The notes below the pieces were generated by a model, which ran no database searches, had not been told where the DNA came from, and saw only the letters and a program-made list of their open reading frames with translations. From an uncultured Lachnospiraceae bacterium (lineage in GTDB: Bacteria > Bacillota > Clostridia > Lachnospirales > Lachnospiraceae), in the NCBI GenBank assembly GCA_947170415.1, contig CAMVTN010000004.1, positions 1 through 48,554 of the forward strand: 48,554 nt of DNA, given 5' to 3'. The translations under genes were made by a program, and so were the position numbers. Of the stretch, positions 42,583 to 48,554 are shown piece by piece (positions within the stretch are counted from its first letter, which is position 1; the number at the start of each line of letters is the position of its first letter).

Positions 42583-43545
42583 ATGAACCAGGTAACAGTG
42601 ATCATTCCAAATTTCAAAGGCGCAGACTGCATCCGCCCATGTCTTGATTCGTTAAAGGATCAGGACTATATGGATTATGACCTGATCGTTGTAGACAATC
42701 ATTCAGATGACGGAAGCGACGATATTGTGGAGAGGGAATATCCGGAAGCAAGGCTCATTCGTCTTTCTGATAATTTTGGATTTTCAAGGGCAGTAAATGA
42801 AGGAATAAAGGCATCGAAAACCCCGTATGTTCTGTTGTTAAATAATGATACGACAGCGGATAAAGCTTTTGTCCGAAAGATGGTGGAAGCGATTTCAGTA
42901 GATGACAGTATCTTTTCTGTTTCGGCAAAGATGCTTCAGATGGATGCGCCCGACAGGATAGATGGCGCCGGAGATCTGTACAGCGCATGGGGCTGGGCAT
43001 TTGCACGCGGCAAGGGGAAAAAGAGCAGCCGTTATACAAAAAAATGCGATGTCTTTGCATCCTGCGGAGGAGCAGCTATTTACAGGAGAAAGATCCTGGA
43101 TGAAATAGGCTGGTTTGACGAATTTCATTTTGCATATCTCGAAGACGTGGATATAGGCTACAGAGCCAGGATCATGGGCTACAGGAATGTATATGAGCCT
43201 GAAGCTGTCGTATGGCACAAGGGATCCGGAACGACAGGTTCCAGATATAATGACTTCAAGGTACGTATCTCTGCCAGAAATAATATGTATGTTGTAATGA
43301 AAAACATGCCTTCATTACAGATATTGCTGAATCTGCCTTTCCTCTTGGCAGGATTTGGTGTGAAAGCCCTTTTCTTTATCTGCAAGGGATACGGCAGGCC
43401 ATATCTCTCCGGTATAAAGAGAGGCTATCTTCTTTGCAGAAAGAGCCGTAAATATCCTTATTCCTCAAGGAATTTCAGAAATTATGTACGGATACAGCTT
43501 GAACTCTGGTACAACGCGATACGTCGTTTCACAGATATATTCTAA
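42583..43545 (+). CDS. GT2 rhamnosyltransferase-like glycosyltransferase
   Basis: This 320-residue protein has VTVIIPNFKGADCIRPCLDS, VVDNHSDDGS, LLNNDTTADKAF and YLEDVDIGYRAR, all marks of the WbbL/RfbF-like rhamnosyltransferase group of GT2. A hydrophobic stretch near residues 240-265 may lie in the membrane. With dTDP-rhamnose genes in the same locus, a rhamnosyl donor is likely but not proven. AAGGAA lies before the ATG, 25 bp after the previous gene. Confidence 0.88.
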   Translation: MNQVTVIIPNFKGADCIRPCLDSLKDQDYMDYDLIVVDNHSDDGSDDIVEREYPEARLIRLSDNFGFSRAVNEGIKASKTPYVLLLNNDTTADKAFVRKMVEAISVDDSIFSVSAKMLQMDAPDRIDGAGDLYSAWGWAFARGKGKKSSRYTKKCDVFASCGGAAIYRRKILDEIGWFDEFHFAYLEDVDIGYRARIMGYRNVYEPEAVVWHKGSGTTGSRYNDFKVRISARNNMYVVMKNMPSLQILLNLPFLLAGFGVKALFFICKGYGRPYLSGIKRGYLLCRKSRKYPYSSRNFRNYVRIQLELWYNAIRRFTDIF

Positions 43546-43565
43546 GAAAAAACAGGTGAGAAACT

Positions 43566-44969
43566 TTGATAAAAGATAATCAGAGGCTTTTCAACCGGCT
43601 GCATGTGGTTTTGGATGCGCTGGTCATTGCCGGTGCTTATAATCTTGCATACGTAGCAAAATTCCTGTCTCCGTGGGAAAAGCGTGCTGTCTGGCATTTT
43701 TCATATCAGGTGTATATGACGGCACTCCCTTTTCTGGTTGTCGGGTATTTGATCTTATACAGTATTTTTAATCTGTATAATTCAAAACGCGCATCTGGAA
43801 GAAAACGGGAATTTTACAATATCATACGGGCAAATGTAGTTGGTGCGCTGATATTCATCGTTGTATTGTATATGAACCATCAGACGCATTTCTCACGTGA
43901 GATGATAGGTTACTTTGCCGGTATAAATATATTGCTGACCACGATTTTCAGAAATGTGATCAGGCTTTTTCTGCGTTACTTCAGGAGACGTGGTTTCAAT
44001 CGTAAATTTGTTCTGCTTGTTGGTTATTCCAGTGCTGCGGAAAGCTACATAAACAAATTGAGATTAAATCCCCAGTGGGGATATGTGATCAGGGGAATCC
44101 TGGATGACAGGGTAAAGGCAGGAACCGTATATAAGGGAATCAAAGTCCTCGGAACAATTGGAAATCTGGAATACATACTTCCGGAGAATCATCTGGACGA
44201 GATAGCTATCACCCTTCCTCTTAGTGAGTACGGAAAGCTCGAAAAGATCGTAGCACTCTGCGAAAAATCCGGTGTACATACACAGTTTGTTCCTGATTAC
44301 AGCCGTGTTATCCCGTCTAAACCGTATATGGAAGATCTGGACGGACTTCCTATCATCAATATACGTCATGTTCCGCTTACAAATACGGTTTATTCCTTTG
44401 CAAAAAGAATAGTGGATATCATAGGTTCACTGTTTATGATAGTGATCTTTTCGCCGGTCATGCTGTTTTCTGTGATCGCTATAAAGCTCACGTCCAAGGG
44501 ACCTATCATATTTAAGCAGGAGAGAGTAGGACTGCATAACAGGCCTTTCATGATGTACAAATTCCGAACTATGGAAGTTCAGAAGCCGTCTCAGGAAAAG
44601 AAAGGCTGGACTACACCAAACGATCCTCGAGTGACAACAATAGGAAAAGTACTCAGGCGGACAAGTATGGACGAACTTCCGCAGCTCTTCAATATCCTTC
44701 GCGGAGATATGTCTATCGTGGGACCAAGACCCGAGAGACCTCAGTTTGTTGAGAAATTTAAGGAAGAAATTCCACGCTATATGATAAAGCATCAGGTTCG
44801 TCCGGGTCTGACCGGATGGGCACAGGTCAATGGACTTAGAGGTAATACATCGATCCGTATGAGAGTTGAGTATGATCTGTACTATATAGAAAACTGGACT
44901 ATGAGCTTTGACATAAAGATCATGTTCCTGACCGTATTTAAGGGACTTATCAATAAAAACGCATACTAA
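43566..44969 (+). CDS. Undecaprenyl-phosphate sugar phosphotransferase (WbaP/WcaJ-type initiating enzyme)
   Basis: A TTG start after GGTGAG gives 467 residues. Four or five N-terminal membrane helices (about 12-125) are followed by a Rossmann-like CoA-binding-type domain (about 140-260). The catalytic bacterial sugar transferase domain then begins at KRIVDIIGSLFM and has KQERVG, YKFRTM, DELPQLFNILRGDMSIVGPRPE and RPGLTGWAQVNG. It places the first sugar-1-phosphate (often glucose or galactose) on undecaprenyl phosphate, starting the glycan chain. It is the last gene before the gap with the LCP promoter. Confidence 0.95.
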   Translation: MIKDNQRLFNRLHVVLDALVIAGAYNLAYVAKFLSPWEKRAVWHFSYQVYMTALPFLVVGYLILYSIFNLYNSKRASGRKREFYNIIRANVVGALIFIVVLYMNHQTHFSREMIGYFAGINILLTTIFRNVIRLFLRYFRRRGFNRKFVLLVGYSSAAESYINKLRLNPQWGYVIRGILDDRVKAGTVYKGIKVLGTIGNLEYILPENHLDEIAITLPLSEYGKLEKIVALCEKSGVHTQFVPDYSRVIPSKPYMEDLDGLPIINIRHVPLTNTVYSFAKRIVDIIGSLFMIVIFSPVMLFSVIAIKLTSKGPIIFKQERVGLHNRPFMMYKFRTMEVQKPSQEKKGWTTPNDPRVTTIGKVLRRTSMDELPQLFNILRGDMSIVGPRPERPQFVEKFKEEIPRYMIKHQVRPGLTGWAQVNGLRGNTSIRMRVEYDLYYIENWTMSFDIKIMFLTVFKGLINKNAY

Positions 44970-45005
44970 GACTATTGGATTGTATACAAAGAGCAAGTCT
45001 TGTCC

Positions 45006-45034
45006 TTGACATCAAAGTCTCATTGCGGTATATT
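45006..45034 (+). promoter_or_regulatory. Consensus sigma-A promoter of the LCP gene
   Basis: TTGACA, 17 bp, TATATT. Start predicted near 45041. Just after it, AGTGCCTT-AAT-AAGGTACT (45045-45063) forms a near-palindrome that could be an operator or small hairpin. Confidence 0.85.
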
Positions 45035-45103
45035 TTTTGGGTTAAGTGCCTTAATAAGGTACTGTTTTGTGTTTAAAAAAGTACATTACGAAGAGGATTA
45101 GTC

Positions 45104-46201
45104 ATGTCAGATGCTAATAGAAGGAAGTCTGGCCGAAAAAGAGCCAGGAGAAGAAAGAGAAGGATTCTTTTTGCGGTAGAGATCGCAGTGATCTTTTTTC
45201 TCGTGATCGCGCTTTTTGTCGTTTATAAGCTTGACCTTGCAGATACAGGAAACAAAAAAGATGTCGAGATGGCAACGGTCAATGACGAGGTTCAGGCGCA
45301 TACAGATGATAAGGGAGACGATTCCTGGAATATGAACGGGTACACCAATATCGCACTTTTCGGTGTTGACTCCCGTGATACAAATCTTGGAAAGGGCGCA
45401 CGTACAGATACGATCATGATCGCTTCACTTAATAATAAGACAGGTGAAGTAAAGCTCTGTTCCGTATTCCGTGATACATATCTCAATATCGGAAATGACA
45501 CCTATAACAAGGCGAATTCAGCTTATTCTGCAGGTGGAGCCGAGCAGGCTATCCAGATGCTCAATACAAACCTTGACCTTGATATCGATGCATATGTAAC
45601 GGTTGGATTTAAGGCACTGGTGGATACGATCGATGATCTTGGCGGAGTCGAAGTCAACATCACAGATGAGGAGATCCACTTCCTTAACGATTACCAGATC
45701 GGTACAGCAGAAGCTATCGGTATCAAGCAGAGCGATATTGTTGATATCAAGTCATCAGGTCTCCAGACACTTAACGGTCTTCAGGCAACATCCTATTGTC
45801 GTATCAGATATACAAAGGGTGATGACTTTAAGCGTGCCGAGAGACAGCGTACAGTTCTGACACAGATTGCTGAGAAGGCAATGGCATCGGATCCGTCCAC
45901 ACTTAATGATATTATTGATGATGTATTCCCGCTTTGCAGTACATCACTTTCAAAGGCCGAAATGGTCGAATATGCAGCAAAGGCTACTACATTCAAAATC
46001 GGTGAGCAGAGTGGCTTCCCGTTTGAGAGATCTACCGGAACCATGGGTAAGGCAGGTAGTTCAGTTGTAGCAGATAACTTTTCACAGAATGTTATAGAGC
46101 TGCATCAGTTCCTGTTTGGTGATTCGGAATATTCACCGAGTCAGACAGTTCAGGATATTAGTTCCAAAATTCAGTCAGACCGCACCAAGAATGGTGTCTG
46201 A
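45104..46201 (+). CDS. LytR-CpsA-Psr (LCP) family cell-wall glycan ligase
   Basis: The 365-residue protein has a basic N-terminus, one membrane anchor (about 20-42) and the LCP domain (about 80-280): NIALFGVDSRD, the Arg/Asp set in RTDTIMIASLN, CSVFRDTYL, FKALVDTIDDLGGVEV and SYCRIRYTKGDDFKRAERQR. LCP enzymes move an undecaprenyl-diphosphate-linked polymer onto peptidoglycan. This places the final product of the locus on the wall of a Gram-positive cell. It is transcribed from its own promoter and closed by a terminator. GAAGAGG lies before the ATG. Confidence 0.95.
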   Translation: MSDANRRKSGRKRARRRKRRILFAVEIAVIFFLVIALFVVYKLDLADTGNKKDVEMATVNDEVQAHTDDKGDDSWNMNGYTNIALFGVDSRDTNLGKGARTDTIMIASLNNKTGEVKLCSVFRDTYLNIGNDTYNKANSAYSAGGAEQAIQMLNTNLDLDIDAYVTVGFKALVDTIDDLGGVEVNITDEEIHFLNDYQIGTAEAIGIKQSDIVDIKSSGLQTLNGLQATSYCRIRYTKGDDFKRAERQRTVLTQIAEKAMASDPSTLNDIIDDVFPLCSTSLSKAEMVEYAAKATTFKIGEQSGFPFERSTGTMGKAGSSVVADNFSQNVIELHQFLFGDSEYSPSQTVQDISSKIQSDRTKNGV

Positions 46202-46222
46202 CCGGGTAAACAAGCGAAGAGG

Positions 46223-46256
46223 CGCCGATGTCTTTTGCAGGACATCGGCGTTTTTT
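46223..46256 (+). terminator. Terminator after the LCP gene
   Basis: CGCCGATGTC pairs perfectly with GACATCGGCG (10 bp, 8-nt loop), followed by TTTTTT. It lies only 14 bp before the next start, so the GT2 downstream depends on read-through or an unseen promoter. Confidence 0.93.
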
Positions 46257-46269
46257 GGAGAGAAGCTTT

Positions 46270-47271
46270 ATGAGTGAGAAAACAGTTGACGTCGTGGTAC
46301 TTACGTACCGTCCGGATCAGAAATTTCTTGATCTTATGAATATGCTTCAGAAGCAGACGGTACGGCCGAAACGTATCATCATAATGAATACAGAGGAAAA
46401 ATATCTGGAACGCCTTCTATATGGAACGCGGTTCGTGGATAAAAATCCAAATGTGGAAGTCCATCATCTTTCAAAGAAAGAGTTCGATCATGGGGCTACC
46501 AGAAGTCATGCTGCAGACTATTCTTCGGCAGATTATCTGATATATATGACGCAGGATGCGGTTCCTGCTGATGAATATCTGGTGCAGGAGCTTCTTCGTC
46601 CGATGGAAGATCCGGAGGTTCAGATAAGTTATGCAAGACAGTTGCCGTCAAAGGATGCCGGACCGATAGAAGTATATAACAGAAACTTTAATTATCCCGA
46701 TCATGACAGGGTGCAGGATCAGGAGACATTTCCGGAACTTGGCATAAAGACATATTTCTGTTCTGATGTATGCGCATGCTATAGGAGATCATACTTTGAA
46801 GAAGTCGGAAGATTTGTGAACAGAGCGATCTTTAATGAAGATATGGTCTTTGCGGCAGGCGTAGTTAATGCCGGCAAAAAAGTGTACTACGCTTCAAAGG
46901 CAAAAGTGGTGCATTCACATAACTATAGGGCGCTTCAGCAGTTTAGAAGGAATTTTGATCTGGGTGTATCTCAGGCAGACCATCCGGAAGTCTTTGCAGG
47001 TGTGAAAAGTGAAAAAGAGGGCATACGCCTTGTAAAAGGCTCGGTTGACGCTCTTTTGGAAGCCGGAAAGTTTTGGATGATACCCGGATTTTTTGTACAC
47101 TGTGGAGCCAGGTTTATAGGGTTTAAATTTGGTATTAATTATAAGTCGCTAAGTAAAAAGCTCATTTGGAAATTCACATCCAACCGTTCCTATTGGACAC
47201 GTTACTGGGATCTCACTCAGGTTCCGGATGATGTGTATGCGGGTTATGGAAAAAATAAAGAAGGTCTTTGA
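46270..47271 (+). CDS. GT2 rhamnosyltransferase-like glycosyltransferase
   Basis: ATG 46270 has GGAGAG upstream; the track start at 46228 lies within the terminator hairpin. The 333-residue protein has VDVVVLTYRPDQKFLDLM, TQDAVPADEYL as metal site and the subfamily block SYARQLPSKDAGPIEVYNR. FNYPD, CSDVCACYRRS and NEDMVFAAGVV follow. This is the GT2 group with many rhamnosyltransferases (RfbN/RgpF-like). The tail has an amphipathic region (about 260-290). It probably adds to the same polymer, although it is separated from the locus by the LCP transcription unit. Confidence 0.87.
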   Translation: MSEKTVDVVVLTYRPDQKFLDLMNMLQKQTVRPKRIIIMNTEEKYLERLLYGTRFVDKNPNVEVHHLSKKEFDHGATRSHAADYSSADYLIYMTQDAVPADEYLVQELLRPMEDPEVQISYARQLPSKDAGPIEVYNRNFNYPDHDRVQDQETFPELGIKTYFCSDVCACYRRSYFEEVGRFVNRAIFNEDMVFAAGVVNAGKKVYYASKAKVVHSHNYRALQQFRRNFDLGVSQADHPEVFAGVKSEKEGIRLVKGSVDALLEAGKFWMIPGFFVHCGARFIGFKFGINYKSLSKKLIWKFTSNRSYWTRYWDLTQVPDDVYAGYGKNKEGL

Positions 47272-47319
47272 TTTAGCAGACGGGTATCCGATAGCATTAT
47301 TTATAGGAGGAATACCGTT

Positions 47320-48554
47320 ATGTGCGGAATAGTAGGATATATAGGTAAACAGCAGGCGGCAGAGATCATACTTGAAGGTCTTGAAAAACTGGAGTACAGA
47401 GGATATGACTCAGCGGGAATGGCTGTTTATGACGGAGAAAAGGTAAATATAGCAAAGGCTATGGGACGCCTGCAGGTGCTTAAAGAGGTAACTCACGGCG
47501 GAGCGACAGTTCCCGGGCATTCAGGAATCGGACATACGAGATGGGCTACACATGGAGAACCATCTGATGTAAATGCACATCCTCATACAAACAAAAGCGG
47601 AACTATAGCCGTTGTTCATAATGGAATCATCGAAAATTATATCAGTCTAAAGAAAAAGCTTAAGAATAAGGGATATACATTTAAGTCAGAGACAGATACA
47701 GAGGTTATTCCTCAGCTTCTTGACTATTACTACAATGGAAATCCTCTTGAGACGATCTCAAAGGTGATCCAGAGAATAGAAGGCTCATATTCACTCGGAA
47801 TTATATTTGCAGATCATCCGGATGAGATTTACGCTGCCAGAAAATCCAGCCCTCTGATCGTTGCAAAGAATGATGAGGGATGCTTCATTGCATCAGATGC
47901 AACAGCACTTCTTCGATACACCAGAAATGTTTACTACATCGGAGAAGAGGAAATAGCGGTATTAAAGGCTGATGATGTACATTTTTATGATTCTGATGCA
48001 GAAGAGATCGAGAAACCTGTAACAGAGATCAAGTGGGATGCCAATGCAGCAGAAAAGGGCGGTTATGAGTACTTCATGCTGAAGGAAATCTACGAGGAGC
48101 CGAAGACTGTACGTGATACTCTTAATCCCAGGATCCGTGATAATAAGGTCGTTATCGATGAGCTCAACATGACAGATGATGAGATCAAGGCCATTGGAAA
48201 GATCCATATTGTAGCATGCGGATCTGCGTATCATACAGGTGTTACGGCACGTTATGTTTTAGAGGGAATGGCAAGGATCCCGGTAGAAGTAGACATCGCA
48301 TCTGAGTTCAGATACCGCGATCCGCTTCTTGATCCGTCAGATCTGGTTATCGTTATCTCTCAGTCCGGAGAAACAGCTGATACAAAGGCAGCTGTCGAGG
48401 AAGCTCACAGAAAGGGATGTCAGGTACTCGCTATTGTAAATGTAGTAGGTTCCTCTATCGCTCGTGAAGCTGACAAGGTTATGTACACCTGGGCAGGACC
48501 GGAGATTTCAGTTGCGACAACAAAGGCATACAGCGCACAGCTTATAGCTCTTTA
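47320..48554 (+). CDS. glmS: Glutamine-fructose-6-phosphate aminotransferase, 5' part (runs off the window)
   Basis: This gene is missing from the ORF track because it has no stop in the window. ATG 47320 follows ATAGGAGG. The frame is open for 411 codons. It starts with CGIVGYIG, whose Cys2 (after Met) is the glutaminase nucleophile, and has LEYRGYDSAG, GIGHTRWATHG and HNGIIENY. The first SIS domain has ACGSAYHTG and SQSGETADT. It makes glucosamine-6-phosphate for peptidoglycan and other amino sugars. Only 48 bp separate it from the GT2 gene, so there is no room for the glmS ribozyme found in many Firmicutes. Confidence 0.96.
   Translation, partial: MCGIVGYIGKQQAAEIILEGLEKLEYRGYDSAGMAVYDGEKVNIAKAMGRLQVLKEVTHGGATVPGHSGIGHTRWATHGEPSDVNAHPHTNKSGTIAVVHNGIIENYISLKKKLKNKGYTFKSETDTEVIPQLLDYYYNGNPLETISKVIQRIEGSYSLGIIFADHPDEIYAARKSSPLIVAKNDEGCFIASDATALLRYTRNVYYIGEEEIAVLKADDVHFYDSDAEEIEKPVTEIKWDANAAEKGGYEYFMLKEIYEEPKTVRDTLNPRIRDNKVVIDELNMTDDEIKAIGKIHIVACGSAYHTGVTARYVLEGMARIPVEVDIASEFRYRDPLLDPSDLVIVISQSGETADTKAAVEEAHRKGCQVLAIVNVVGSSIAREADKVMYTWAGPEISVATTKAYSAQLIAL

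Noticed and set aside
47272-47319. glmS ribozyme
   Set aside because: Only 48 bp between the GT2 stop and glmS, with no room for the conserved ribozyme fold.

Overview
The window reads as a chromosomal segment of an anaerobic, low-to-mid GC Gram-positive bacterium, most like a Lachnospiraceae (Butyrivibrio / Pseudobutyrivibrio / Roseburia type). The basis is strong purine-rich Shine-Dalgarno sites, several TTG starts, an LCP-family wall ligase, GH13 alpha-glucan enzymes with Lys-rich tails, a MalT-like LAL regulator and many zinc-ribbon proteins. The genus is an inference. No tRNA, rRNA, insertion sequence or CRISPR array was seen.

Region 1 (1-3.9 kb, +) holds the 3' part of a GH13 alpha-amylase, three zinc-ribbon proteins (one SPFH/YdjI-like, one Tic20/DUF4870-like membrane protein) and an RsmJ-type rRNA methyltransferase, closed by a strong bidirectional terminator. 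Region 2 (3.9-12.1 kb) has a GH13_4 amylosucrase-type enzyme and a large LAL/MalT-like LuxR regulator on the minus strand. Divergent from these is a three-gene operon on the plus strand: acyl carrier protein, AMP-forming acyl ligase and stand-alone condensation-domain protein. A GGGTAGT motif recurs at both the amylosucrase and ACP promoters and is my candidate for the LAL regulator's site. Region 3 (12.1-19.7 kb) is mixed: a structured 5' leader before a DtxR/MntR-type regulator, DUF1275, hotdog thioesterase, FNT channel, a diguanylate cyclase with a single-base frameshift, a VTT-domain membrane protein, Dus, an OGG-type glycosylase and a GT2/TPR protein.

Region 4 (19.9-47.3 kb, all +) is a cell-surface polysaccharide locus that starts at a near-consensus extended -10 promoter. 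It contains rmlB-rmlA-(GH25 lysozyme)-rmlC for dTDP-sugar supply and a Wzm/Wzt ABC exporter whose ATPase has a carbohydrate-binding tail. Next come a fused methyltransferase + kinase-like protein that may cap chains, and two multi-domain GT2 enzymes. An alpha-phosphoglucomutase follows with a GT-C / DPM1-like GT / GtrA module. After these are a membrane-anchored SGNH (SASA) esterase, a translationally coupled GT / LPGS-like membrane protein / APH-like kinase / HAD phosphatase cassette, more GT2s, a WbaP-type initiating transferase, an LCP ligase and a final GT2. The window ends inside glmS.

The genes of region 4 suggest synthesis on undecaprenyl phosphate, ABC export, possible terminal capping, side-chain glucosylation and attachment to peptidoglycan. 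The most unusual items are the LAL-linked ACP/ligase/condensation triad with its shared operator-like motif, the leader with mutually exclusive hairpins before the DtxR-type gene, and the methyltransferase-kinase beside an ABC exporter in a Gram-positive setting.
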